Both the position numbers and the translations under genes were made by a program. Under the pieces are notes generated by a model. The model saw nothing but the letters and a program-made list of their open reading frames with translations. It was not told the origin of the DNA and ran no database searches. Below, one piece after another: positions 9,243 through 18,280 of a stretch of DNA of 64,000 nt. Source of the stretch: Deferribacteres bacterium (GTDB lineage Bacteria > Zhuqueibacterota > Zhuqueibacteria > Zhuqueibacterales > Geothermadaptataceae); contig JACKDE010000003.1 of NCBI GenBank assembly GCA_020633675.1, positions 558,001 through 622,000 on the forward strand, read 5' to 3'. Every line of letters starts with the position of its first letter. The first letter of the stretch is position 1.

Positions 9243-9475
9243 TGAGTTGCTCCTATTTAGCCCGAACTTCTCATCTGCAAAAATGTCACCAAACGCATTT
9301 TCAGGCTAAGCATTCGATTTACCAGCAACCGAAGGGTCTTATTTTTATTTGAGATATGGGAATTTTTACAAAGATTTTACAAAGCCAGGCCAGGCGATTG
9401 AATACAATTCTGTAATTACAATCGCCAACAACTTATAATAACATACATTTTGGGGGGAATTTTTGCAGAAAGATT

Positions 9476-10366
9476 TCACTGCTTGATCAAAATTCGTCGC
9501 AAGGCGCTGCCGCAATGCGAAAGACGATGACCGATGATTTCACAAAGCAAATCGGTGCGCATCGACAAATCGCGCGGGCGCAGCACATCATTGAGTGTAT
9601 CGCGATATGATGATTTTTGCAGCAATGCCGGATTCTGGCCGGTTATCCCGCACACAATTTCACCAAAAGCATAGCGGTCAATTTTTTCACCGCCTGCGAT
9701 GTGGATGATGCCCTGGAAATCACTCCCGCTGAGTATGAGCAGCGTTTCCGCCAACTCCGAGACCTCAACAGGCGTGCGATATTGATCCACAAAGAGTGGA
9801 ACCTGCAATCCGGCTTCGAGTCGATCAAGCACCCAGGTCAGGAATGAACTGCCACGCCCCGTACTCACAGGCAAGCCGTAAATCAAAGCCACCCGCGCGA
9901 CGATCGCTTGCGGGCAGGCTTGCAGCACAGCGCGCTCGGCAGCCGCTTTGGCACGGCCATAATAGCTGATCGGATTGATCGAATCGGACTCCCGGTATTC
10001 ACCCTTTTCGCCGTCGAAAACCATGTCCGAAGAGACGAAAACAAATTTGCAATCCAGTTCAGCGCAAGCTTTCGCAAGTGTCGCGGGCAATTCTGCATTG
10101 AGCAGCCAGGCTTGCTGGGGGTGTTTTTCGCACCAGTCAATGTTGATTTTTGCCGCGCAATGAATCAGGGCTTTGGGCTTGTATTTTTTTAAAGCTGCGA
10201 CAACACGGTTCGTTTCGGTGAGATCAAGCTGAAGGTAGTTGTGGCCGTCATCTGCGGGCCGGTTGGTTTGAAAAATACCAATACTCGTTTCCGATGGGCT
10301 TTGGTGCATGATATGCGAGCCCAGAAAGCCGGAGGCGCCGGTAACCAAAAGCTCGGTGCGCCGCAT
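9476..10366 (-). CDS. RmlD-like NAD(P)-dependent sugar-nucleotide reductase
   Basis: This is an extended short-chain dehydrogenase (296 aa) of the dTDP-4-dehydrorhamnose reductase (RmlD) type. It shows the nucleotide-binding TGASGFLGSH (9-18), ALIHCAAKINIDWCE (a typical RmlD stretch), SSDMVFDGEKGEY, the active-site pair YYGRAKAAAE (Tyr and Lys, about 139-147) and the substrate-side PVEVSELAE. RmlA, B and C are absent here, so rhamnose synthesis is not assured and other SDR roles are possible. The start codon overlaps the stop of the upstream DUF5683-like gene by one base (TAATG), so the two are co-transcribed. Confidence 0.8.
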   Translation of the reverse strand: MRRTELLVTGASGFLGSHIMHQSPSETSIGIFQTNRPADDGHNYLQLDLTETNRVVAALKKYKPKALIHCAAKINIDWCEKHPQQAWLLNAELPATLAKACAELDCKFVFVSSDMVFDGEKGEYRESDSINPISYYGRAKAAAERAVLQACPQAIVARVALIYGLPVSTGRGSSFLTWVLDRLEAGLQVPLFVDQYRTPVEVSELAETLLILSGSDFQGIIHIAGGEKIDRYAFGEIVCGITGQNPALLQKSSYRDTLNDVLRPRDLSMRTDLLCEIIGHRLSHCGSALRRILIKQ

Positions 10367-11166
10367 TAAAATGCGTAGCTGAATTTCAAACGGCCGCCGT
10401 CATTTCGGGGGGTATTTTCCCATACAATCCGATAGCCGGTTGCATTTTGCGCCGAAGCAGAACCCGCTTTTTTATTCAGCCAGATCGCATGCACGGCGCT
10501 GATCACGTGGTTGGCGACGATACCGGCGATCATAAAAGCACTGCGCTCAGCAGCGCGATCTCTGCGAATGCGCAGATCTTCGAAGGCGGTGCGATTGGCT
10601 TCGTTATCCCATTGCCAGGCATCTTCACCATTAACATCGCGCAGATCGACGGTATTGCGTTGCCGCAGTTTTTCGTCATTAAAATCGACTACTGAATCGA
10701 AATTGCCGATATCGACCCAGAACTGGTCATCTTTGCTTTCCGCGTTTTGCACGCCGGCATGCCGTGCAGCAAGGGCACGAAGATCGTCTTCCAGCCAGTT
10801 GCTGTACACATTAAATCCCAGCGAAGTACCGATCAAAACAATCTCGGAAATAACAAAATTGCGCGCCGAAGTTTTGGCGCCGAGTGCATATTGTCCCCAC
10901 CCCGGTATGACCAGCGACTTCAGAAAGGCAGTACGATTGTTGCGGGAAGCACTCTCTTGTGCGGGCGCAAGCGCTGCATTTGGCATGCCTTGCACAGGCA
11001 AGCGTTGTTCCGATAGACTCGCTAAATGAAAGGTCGCCTGCACATGCCGTAATGGAGCGAAAGGCTTTAATCGAACACCCGCTTGCAATCCGGGATTTTC
11101 TCCAGCAAATAGTGCGGGCACAAAAAGCACCCAAATGACGAAAATCGGACTGATTCGTTTTACCAT
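10366..11166 (-). CDS. DUF5683-like envelope protein (copy B)
   Basis: A secreted or membrane protein of 266 aa with a signal peptide (about 1-21, ending ALFAGE) and a conserved motif FLKSLVIPGWGQYALG (about 84-99). A hydrophobic helix and a soluble region follow, then a second helix around 212-230 (FMIAGIVANHVISAVHAIWL). The PGxGQ motif before a helix is the signature of DUF5683-type proteins of FCB bacteria, whose role is unknown. GAGGA lies 4 nt before the ATG. It overlaps the upstream paralogue by 7 bp and the downstream reductase by 1 bp, an operon-like packing. Confidence 0.65.
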   Translation of the reverse strand: MVKRISPIFVIWVLFVPALFAGENPGLQAGVRLKPFAPLRHVQATFHLASLSEQRLPVQGMPNAALAPAQESASRNNRTAFLKSLVIPGWGQYALGAKTSARNFVISEIVLIGTSLGFNVYSNWLEDDLRALAARHAGVQNAESKDDQFWVDIGNFDSVVDFNDEKLRQRNTVDLRDVNGEDAWQWDNEANRTAFEDLRIRRDRAAERSAFMIAGIVANHVISAVHAIWLNKKAGSASAQNATGYRIVWENTPRNDGGRLKFSYAF

Positions 11167-11930
11167 GAGATCCTCAAAGCCATTGCAGGAATATAATCGC
11201 CATTGTATTTCATCGGCTTGAAACGCATTGCCGTGGAAAAACGCTGGTTCTGCTTGTGCGTGCTGTAAGCTGCCTCCAGCGCACTGGCGATGTGATTCAG
11301 AATGATCACTGTCGTGAAGGTTCGCGACAACTCGAAAGCATCGTTGGCATCTTTGCGCTGGAACGTGTAGTCACGACGCAGCTCGCTATCAAATTCGCGG
11401 TGGGTGTTTGCATCCTGCCAGCCGATATTGAATTGATTGTATTTGCCAACGTTTTCGTAGTATGTTTGATTTTTCTCTTCTGGCAAATGATGGCTAAAAT
11501 GGCCACGCTCCCACGCGCGCAAGGAGTCCATTTGCGAGCGACTGATGCCACTTTCCTCCGAAAGCGCATCCCAATAGCGATCTTCGTTCCAGTACAAGTC
11601 TGCGAACGCTTCAAATTTTGTTTCGAGGTCATTGCCTTTGCTGTGCTGGTCCAGGGCGATGTACCACGACACGGCTTCCAATGCAATAAAAAAGCCGGCT
11701 TTCAGGTAGGACTTGTTTCCGACCTGCCCAAGGCCTGGCACCATAGCTGACATCAGCATGCTTCTGGGCACGCTGCGAATATTTATTCCGATTTGTTCTT
11801 GCGGCCAACTCTTCTCGAGCGTTGCCAGGTAACCCGGGTGGCTTAGCGCTTTGCTTCGCGGCGATGATTGTGGCAGTGCCAGTGTCGGCAGCAGCAGGAT
11901 AAAAGCGGCGAGCTTGATTTTCTTTTGCAT
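11160..11930 (-). CDS. DUF5683-like envelope protein (copy A)
   Basis: The 256-aa protein has a signal peptide (about 1-20, ALPQS) and the motif LMSAMVPGLGQVGNKSYLKA (about 59-78) before a hydrophobic segment. A charged central region and a late helix (TFTTVIILNHIASALEAAY) follow. Its layout is the same as the next gene: signal peptide, PGxGQ motif, helix, charged region, then a second helix with NHxxSAxxAxxx. The two are therefore diverged tandem paralogues. The function is unknown. Its position just after the secreted peptidase-barrel genes suggests an envelope role. Confidence 0.65.
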   Translation of the reverse strand: MQKKIKLAAFILLLPTLALPQSSPRSKALSHPGYLATLEKSWPQEQIGINIRSVPRSMLMSAMVPGLGQVGNKSYLKAGFFIALEAVSWYIALDQHSKGNDLETKFEAFADLYWNEDRYWDALSEESGISRSQMDSLRAWERGHFSHHLPEEKNQTYYENVGKYNQFNIGWQDANTHREFDSELRRDYTFQRKDANDAFELSRTFTTVIILNHIASALEAAYSTHKQNQRFSTAMRFKPMKYNGDYIPAMALRISW

Positions 11931-11964
11931 TATTCTCTAATCCGTTTTGAGTTCGCTGCGGCAA

Positions 11965-14900
11965 TCAATCCAAATATCCAAAAGTGACGCCGAAATAATA
12001 GCGCCATTCTTTACCGTAGACAGTACCGTTGGTGGCAATTTCATCAAATCCATATGCGGCGTCGAAGAAGAACTTGGTCGGAAAGCCGTAGAAGGAGAAG
12101 GTGTCCAGTCGAACTTGCAGGCCCGCAGATTTTTTGAAAGCATCCCACTCGAAATCACTGTTGGACGCGTTGGTAAAATCAGCAAATGCGCCCAGAAAAA
12201 GCTTGTCGAAATGGATCGGGCCAAGCGCCAAATCCATGTTCCACAGCAGTGGCAAGCGATAGGCGATGGTGCTGTTGAGCAAGCGCCTGCCATTGATCGC
12301 GAAATAAGGATAGCCACGATTTCCGAATAAGCCTCCGCCGAGAAACGCAAAAAATGTGTTGACCGGCCGGTCAATATAGCCGCCGTTTAACCGAAACATC
12401 AGGCCGTGCCGGTGAGGCAACGGAAAATATTCGCGCCAGTCCGCTTCGATACGATGCAGATAGTAGTGATCGTACACTTCCTGCAGAGTGCCGAAATTGG
12501 TGTTGACCTCGAAGCCATTGATAAAAAGATTCCAGTCCCGGCTGTATTGCAGCGTGAACCTGCGCCCCAGGCGTGGATTGGCTTCCACGTCGATCGCCGA
12601 GACGACGCCATCGTAATCATAACGCAATTGCGCTGTACGCCCGATGTAATACGTGTAACCAAACGAGACCGGCTGGTTGCCCACTCTGGTTTTGACTTTT
12701 GCGCTCGCGCGGCTGTAGATAAACTCGGCGCGCAGTTTGTGCTGCGGCTTGTACGGCAAGTGCGTTTCAAAACCACCATTGACCTGCGCCAGATTATACC
12801 GAAAGTCATCGCCACCCTCAGACGAATGCAAAACCTGGTTGTAGCCTTCGACAAACAGGCGCGGCCCGAGCTTGAGATATTCCAGCAGCACAAACAAATC
12901 ATAATCACGGTCACGATTCACCAGCACGCCACCAAAAACATTGTAGCCGTTGAGCACATCATTGGAAGCCAGATAGGTGCCGACTTTTGTGGTGCCATAA
13001 TCGCGGCGAATGACGGGCAGGAAGGATAACGAGCCATAGGTATTGCGATACGGGCGGGCTGTGTAATCCGGCAAATCGGTATCATTGTATTCGTGTGCGC
13101 GGATATTTTTTAGATTGAATCTGCCAATGTCGTTGGAATTGGAAGCAAGATGCACGTTTTCAGTGTATTCGGGGTAAGCCGTGTACTGTTCCTGAACCGG
13201 CTTTGGATCGCGCAAAATGGCAATCTTGTAACCTTCTGCAACAAAAGTAGCAAACGCCAGCTCACCGCTCGGACTGATCGAAGGCATGAACGCACCACCG
13301 ATGACATTGGTCAACTGGACGGTTTCACCATCTTTCAGATGTTTTTGATAAATATTGAATATGCCATTGCGATCAGCGCTGTAGATGATCGAGGCGCCAT
13401 CTTGTGAAAAAATCGCATCGCGGCTATCTTTGGCGTCGTTTTCGATCGATTCGATCTCGCCTGTGGCGACAGTCAACAGTTTGAGTTGACGCCCGGCTTT
13501 CTCCGTGAATGAAAACAGCAACTTCTCGCCATCTGGCGACCACTTTGGATGAAAAACCTGTTCGCCATCTTTGTAGGTGGTCAGCGGATGTATTTTCAAC
13601 TCATCCAAATTCATTGTGGCAAGGTTTTGGGTACCGTCGCCATTGACCACGAAAGCCACGGTTTTGCCATCCGGTGAAATGGCTGGGCTGTGGGCACGCG
13701 CATCTCGGGTCAGACGCGTCTCTTTTTCCGTTTTGGCGTCATAGCGATACAAATCAAAATAGTAGCTCAAATGCCGGTTGGGATCGATGCGTTTGGCATA
13801 CACATAAAATGTCCCGTCAGCAGAGCGATCGAATGCGGACTGTACGCCGATCTCGAGCAATTTGATTTCACCGCTTTTGACATTTTTTTCCACCAGAGCC
13901 GTGCGCGACAAATAGTCGCTTCCGCCGCTGGCCAAAAAGGCGATCTTCGAGCCATCTGCTGACCAAAGCGGATGAAAATTGCCGATGCCTTTGTCTTCAA
14001 ACAAATCGCCCGCGACCAAATTTTCGCGGATCGCTTTGGTGCGCACCGCATATTTTTCTTCGAGATAAGCCTTCCAGTCTCTATAAACATCGTTTCCGGA
14101 TTTGCCGGTGGCTTTCTTGATCGCGCTCGAAAAGCTGAAGCGAAAAAATGATTTCATCGCCTTGGTGGCATCAACCAGGCTTTGAATGCCATATTTTTCG
14201 GCCATGTAGCCTGACAGAGCATAGCCTTGGTTGTACGCGCGCTCATTGCCAATACTGTTTTTGCCAAAGCTGCTCATCTCGGAAAACGATAATAGTTTGT
14301 CTTCAACGACCGCCGTGCGCAGCAACATATCGCGGTGCGAATCCCAATAGTCATAGCCGAGGCCGGGGATTTGGTATTGCGCCACGCCTTCCGCAAACCA
14401 ACTCGGCATCACCGTCAGCGGCACCGGATAGGAGACAATACTTCTGGGAAATCCGTACAAATCTTCCGGGCGGGTTTCTTTTTCGTAGCCGATTCCCTGC
14501 AGATAAAAGGCGGGTAAATTCCGGCTGGCTTTGCGCCCGGCCTGCAATTGAATCATGTGGGTAAATTCGTGGGTGACGACGTTGCGCAGCCAGCTATGGG
14601 AACCGCGTAATTCAAAATCCAGCGATGAAGCCCAGATGGTAATTTTATTGTCATAGTAAAAGGCTGCGCCATTGGAAAAATCGTCATGATCGCGAATCAC
14701 AAACTGGACTTTGCCGTCCGGCACGAACTCGTATAAACTTGTAATCGGACCAAAAATTTCTTCGGCAACTTTGGCAGTCACCTTTGCGGAACGTTCCGCA
14801 CCTTCATGAAAATGCACCAAGAAATGCTCGGTCTCAATCGTGTACCACTTTAGTTCCGGGTGCGGCGCTTCCACACCAGGCTGTGCGAGCAGATTCAGTG

Positions 14901-14967
14901 GCAGGAGCAGCGGCAGCAATAGTTTGCCAAGGTATTGTTTGAATATTTTGCAATCTGTAGTTTTCAT
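11965..14967 (-). CDS. Secreted HEXXH peptidase-propeller-barrel fusion protein
   Basis: This is a large outer-membrane-type protein (1000 aa) with three parts. After a signal peptide (about 1-29, ending NLLAQ) comes a gluzincin-type metallopeptidase domain with HEFTH at 133-137 and a third zinc ligand candidate Glu193 in WFAEG, as in peptidase MA-like families. The middle (about 270-650) holds WD40-like/TolB-type propeller repeats (PLWSADGSKIAFLASGG, PAISPDGKTVAFV, PKWSPDGEKLLFSF). The C-terminal 320 residues are beta-rich with alternating aromatic strands and resemble the BamA/surface-antigen barrel. The start is ATG 14967; an ATG at 14976 is equally possible. The open frame upstream of that overlaps the previous gene and is rejected. 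It lies 25 bp after the M6-like gene, probably in one operon. Confidence 0.8.
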   Translation of the reverse strand: MKTTDCKIFKQYLGKLLLPLLLPLNLLAQPGVEAPHPELKWYTIETEHFLVHFHEGAERSAKVTAKVAEEIFGPITSLYEFVPDGKVQFVIRDHDDFSNGAAFYYDNKITIWASSLDFELRGSHSWLRNVVTHEFTHMIQLQAGRKASRNLPAFYLQGIGYEKETRPEDLYGFPRSIVSYPVPLTVMPSWFAEGVAQYQIPGLGYDYWDSHRDMLLRTAVVEDKLLSFSEMSSFGKNSIGNERAYNQGYALSGYMAEKYGIQSLVDATKAMKSFFRFSFSSAIKKATGKSGNDVYRDWKAYLEEKYAVRTKAIRENLVAGDLFEDKGIGNFHPLWSADGSKIAFLASGGSDYLSRTALVEKNVKSGEIKLLEIGVQSAFDRSADGTFYVYAKRIDPNRHLSYYFDLYRYDAKTEKETRLTRDARAHSPAISPDGKTVAFVVNGDGTQNLATMNLDELKIHPLTTYKDGEQVFHPKWSPDGEKLLFSFTEKAGRQLKLLTVATGEIESIENDAKDSRDAIFSQDGASIIYSADRNGIFNIYQKHLKDGETVQLTNVIGGAFMPSISPSGELAFATFVAEGYKIAILRDPKPVQEQYTAYPEYTENVHLASNSNDIGRFNLKNIRAHEYNDTDLPDYTARPYRNTYGSLSFLPVIRRDYGTTKVGTYLASNDVLNGYNVFGGVLVNRDRDYDLFVLLEYLKLGPRLFVEGYNQVLHSSEGGDDFRYNLAQVNGGFETHLPYKPQHKLRAEFIYSRASAKVKTRVGNQPVSFGYTYYIGRTAQLRYDYDGVVSAIDVEANPRLGRRFTLQYSRDWNLFINGFEVNTNFGTLQEVYDHYYLHRIEADWREYFPLPHRHGLMFRLNGGYIDRPVNTFFAFLGGGLFGNRGYPYFAINGRRLLNSTIAYRLPLLWNMDLALGPIHFDKLFLGAFADFTNASNSDFEWDAFKKSAGLQVRLDTFSFYGFPTKFFFDAAYGFDEIATNGTVYGKEWRYYFGVTFGYLD

Positions 14968-14992
14968 TCGTCGCATCGAGTCTTGTTCAATA

Positions 14993-17900
14993 TTATCTGA
15001 CAACGGCAATTTTAAAGATGGCAACTTCGCTCTTGCTCTCGGCTTGCGCTTCGATGCGCGCGAAATAGACGCCACTTTGTATATTCCGGAGCTGCCAACG
15101 AATTTCATTGTCCGCATTGGCAGTGGCCGGGCCGGCAAACTCATCGACGAGATCGCCAGCCATATCGAAAATTTTGATAGAAACTTTGCTGGCAGCACCA
15201 TTCAGCCGGTAGCGGATGGTGGTCTCGCTGCCTTCGGTTGGATTTGGATAGTTGTACGCCATGTTTGCCGGCAGCAAATTGCCCTCACTCAACTGCGGCA
15301 CTTCGGTTTGCGTATTAGAGCGGGTCCGTTGCGCATTGCCGGCCCAACCTGTCCAGGCATGTTTGCCAGTTGCCGGAACGCCGTTCAATCGCAGGGCAGT
15401 CAGCATTTGATCTCCTGAAATGCTCAGCAATTCCATCTCACCATCTCGATCGAGATCAGCGGCGGCGCTCGCAACCTGCTGCTGATTGGCTAACGAAGTG
15501 CTCAATTCGTCAAGCAGAATGCCTTCGTGCGAATAGGCAATAAGGTCGCCCGCGCTTGAGAAAGCCAATACTGTTTGTCCTGCCCGATCCGCCGTCTGCA
15601 AAAGCAGCGGTTCGACGAAAGGGGGGGCCAGGCTGTCATCGGAAGTTGAAAAAGCGATCGGGAAATTCAGCAGCGACGCGCCGTTGAAATTGTAAGCAGA
15701 GATGCCTGTTTTGCTGACAAACACCAAATCCTTGCGCCCATCGCCATCGACATCGCCCACCGCCATGCCAGTCTTTTGTGCAACAGTCCCGATTTTTTTC
15801 GACAATTCCGGCGATGCGCCATTTTCCGAATAAATGACCAAACTACCGTCTGCGGAGGCTGCAATAAAATCCAGCTCACCATCATTTTCCAGGTCGGCAA
15901 TCGCAACATTTTCGATTAGCGTCGGAAAGGATAGCAAAAATTGCGGAGCAGCATTGAGGCTCTTCACATAAAAATCACTACCCGCTGCCAGAGCAATCCG
16001 TCCGTCTGTGACTGCCAGGTCAGTGATCGCAGACGACACGGAAAAGCTGCCTGCGCTTGCGCCTGTCGCTGATGAGAAACCATGCAGCTCGCCATTGGCA
16101 AGCCCGAGCCACAGCGTCTGATCTGAGTTGCGCACAGCAACTTGCGAGCTCGGTTGAGCCGCTAAATCTGCCTGCCATAAAATCGCTGGATTACCATCGT
16201 TGTCAAGGATTTTGCCTGAAATGGTCACAAGGCGCTGATCTGCAAGCGCAACCACAACGTCTTCCGCCCCATCGTTATCCGCATCGACTACTGCCGGTGG
16301 GAAAGCGATACCAGCGTCAAATTTTCGCCAGGTCGCAAGCGGGAATTGCCGCGTTTCCATGCCGGGCGCCTCGACAGAAACCGTGGACACAGTTGGCAAA
16401 AGGCTGCCGCCATTGGCTTGCCAGGCCAGCAGCGCGCCGTCTTCCCGGGTGACCAGCACTTCCAAGCCCGGCACATCCGGGTTCAAATCTGCAGCCACCG
16501 GCGGCAATCCGCCCGGCCCCACGTACTGCGGGAATCCTTCAACAACAAGTTCGTTTCGTACCGAAAACGACATGATATCTGCCGACTCACTAAAGCCATA
16601 CATCACGATATGGCTATTGGCGCGATTGTTGGCGCGAGTCGATGGCTGTGTGTCCGGCCCGAAGGTCACATCCTGACCGGGACGCAGAAACTCGGTAATA
16701 ACTGGATTTGAAGCCCACCAGGCATCTTCCCAGACACCATTTTCCGCGCCGGAGCCCGCATCGAGGAAGCCGTACAACTGACCGATATCCTGAGCGCCAT
16801 CTGCTTCTTCCAAATCAACGCCTTTGTGCTCACGGTCGGCATTGATGCGGTTTTCGGAAAGCTTCGCGCGGACAATTTTTTCGTCGATATGCCAAATCAA
16901 AATGCCGGATCCTGGCAGACCGTAATCGTACTCATCGACAGAAACAATCACTCCGATGGCCGCGTTGGCAGAAACGCTGCCGCCTTCCGCGTCGGTGAAT
17001 TCAACACGGTTGCCCAAAACATCAGTGCCAACAGCAATATTGTCAGAGTTGACGTCGCGCTGGCGGTTTTCGACCAAAAAGTATTCATCCGCGTTGATCG
17101 GAATCTTGTAAATTTTATTCGGCGTGATGGTAACGCGTGGTGCTGCAACTTGAAAATTTTCGCCGTTCGAGACCGTGATCGGCTGTTCCCAACCCATAAA
17201 AACCTTTTCCCACGCGCTCGGCTCCGCAGGTAGAAGGCCGAGAAAGTTGCCCGAGCCCTGATCCATCAGTCCCCAGCGGCCTATGCCGGATGCGCCGGTT
17301 TCCGCGCTGAACAAACTCGGCAAACCGAGTTGAAATCCCATCATGATTGCCGAAGTACCCAACAAGCCAATTTCGTAGCCTTCCTGACTTTCTGTTTCCG
17401 GCAAAACAATGCCATCCTGAATCAGAAAATTACTATTGTTCACAGCAACACCCTGGTAAGCCGGATCGCCATTCGCAAGCCCATCCGCCAAATCATTGAG
17501 ATTCAGAAAAGCGGACGGGATATCATTCGGTGTTGGATCAAAATCGAAGCTGATGTCCTTGCCTACCCCGGCATGAAAAACAATGAAGCTGTCAAATGTG
17601 CCGAATGGCAACGTATCCTGCTGATCGGCTGCCACAAAGGCATCGCGGAAAAGCTCCGCCAACCGCTGGTCGGCCAGTGTTTCATCGTCCGGCGAGTAAT
17701 AGCGCATATCATTTGGTAGCTGATAGGCGGCCTGATTTTCTTGTGGGAAGACTTGATAGGTGAGCACCAATGTACCATTTGATACAGTGCGATAGTAATT
17801 GGCAAGCGCCAGGAGCTGCGCTTCGAAATAATTTTTATCGTGGGGCGGTGGATCGATGACCGGCTCATCCGGGATGGTGAGCACAAACGTGCCATCGCCG

Positions 17901-18130
17901 GTGGTAACGTCCAACGTATCTGTTTCAAATTCAACACGAATCGCCATGATGCGCACCGTATCGGGTGCGCTGCTATGTAGTGAGAAAATGCGCGATTTCA
18001 GGCTGAGGAGATCGCGCCCGGACGGTTTGCCTTTCAGCCTTAAATCCGGCCCTTCGTTCGCCGCAATTCCTTGCGCTGCAAGAGCAAGCAGGCAAACGAA
18101 AGCTATGAATGCTTTTATTTTTTGGATCAT
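14993..18130 (-). CDS. Secreted M6-like pseudopeptidase with FG-GAP repeats and T9SS-type sorting domain
   Basis: The 1045-aa product begins with a signal peptide (about 1-24). Residues 55-420 resemble M6 (immune inhibitor A-like) peptidases, including SGIGRWGLMDQGSGN (281-295), AWEKVFMGW and GILIWHIDEKI. At the zinc site, however, the family HExxH-x-LGLP reads IMMGFQLGLP (262-271), so both His and the catalytic Glu are missing. The middle holds repeats of the FG-GAP/VCBS kind with D-x-D-x-D-G motifs (VDADNDGAEDVVV, GDVDGDGRKDLVF, ADLDRDGEMELLS). The last 80 residues (YNYPNPTEGSETTIRY to KIAVVR) match the type A sorting / FlgD-Ig-like domain of T9SS cargo. It lies downstream of porV, a T9SS component family. 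Confidence 0.8.
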   Translation of the reverse strand: MIQKIKAFIAFVCLLALAAQGIAANEGPDLRLKGKPSGRDLLSLKSRIFSLHSSAPDTVRIMAIRVEFETDTLDVTTGDGTFVLTIPDEPVIDPPPHDKNYFEAQLLALANYYRTVSNGTLVLTYQVFPQENQAAYQLPNDMRYYSPDDETLADQRLAELFRDAFVAADQQDTLPFGTFDSFIVFHAGVGKDISFDFDPTPNDIPSAFLNLNDLADGLANGDPAYQGVAVNNSNFLIQDGIVLPETESQEGYEIGLLGTSAIMMGFQLGLPSLFSAETGASGIGRWGLMDQGSGNFLGLLPAEPSAWEKVFMGWEQPITVSNGENFQVAAPRVTITPNKIYKIPINADEYFLVENRQRDVNSDNIAVGTDVLGNRVEFTDAEGGSVSANAAIGVIVSVDEYDYGLPGSGILIWHIDEKIVRAKLSENRINADREHKGVDLEEADGAQDIGQLYGFLDAGSGAENGVWEDAWWASNPVITEFLRPGQDVTFGPDTQPSTRANNRANSHIVMYGFSESADIMSFSVRNELVVEGFPQYVGPGGLPPVAADLNPDVPGLEVLVTREDGALLAWQANGGSLLPTVSTVSVEAPGMETRQFPLATWRKFDAGIAFPPAVVDADNDGAEDVVVALADQRLVTISGKILDNDGNPAILWQADLAAQPSSQVAVRNSDQTLWLGLANGELHGFSSATGASAGSFSVSSAITDLAVTDGRIALAAGSDFYVKSLNAAPQFLLSFPTLIENVAIADLENDGELDFIAASADGSLVIYSENGASPELSKKIGTVAQKTGMAVGDVDGDGRKDLVFVSKTGISAYNFNGASLLNFPIAFSTSDDSLAPPFVEPLLLQTADRAGQTVLAFSSAGDLIAYSHEGILLDELSTSLANQQQVASAAADLDRDGEMELLSISGDQMLTALRLNGVPATGKHAWTGWAGNAQRTRSNTQTEVPQLSEGNLLPANMAYNYPNPTEGSETTIRYRLNGAASKVSIKIFDMAGDLVDEFAGPATANADNEIRWQLRNIQSGVYFARIEAQAESKSEVAIFKIAVVR

Positions 18131-18160
18131 CCGTCCCTTTTCGAGGTCTATTTTTCCAAA

Positions 18161-18203
18161 ACAAAAGAAAGGGCAAGAAGAGACGAGTTTCGTTCTTGCC
18201 CCA
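18161..18203 (-). terminator. Terminator between porV and the M6-like gene
   Basis: GGGCAAGAA (18171-18179) and TTCTTGCCC (18193-18201) form a perfect 9-bp stem. On the minus strand it is followed by TTTCTTTTG. It probably reduces read-through from porV into the downstream secreted-protein genes. Confidence 0.7.
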
Positions 18204-18280
18204 AAAATTCAACATGCGATATCCATCTTCACAGTTCGAGCATCGGGATGTTGCTTCGCGACAATCCAATGATGCCGATA

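Noticed and set aside
14968..15201. N-terminal extension of the peptidase-propeller-barrel protein
   Set aside because: It would overlap the 3' end of the M6-like gene by over 200 bp, and the signal peptide begins only at 14967/14976.
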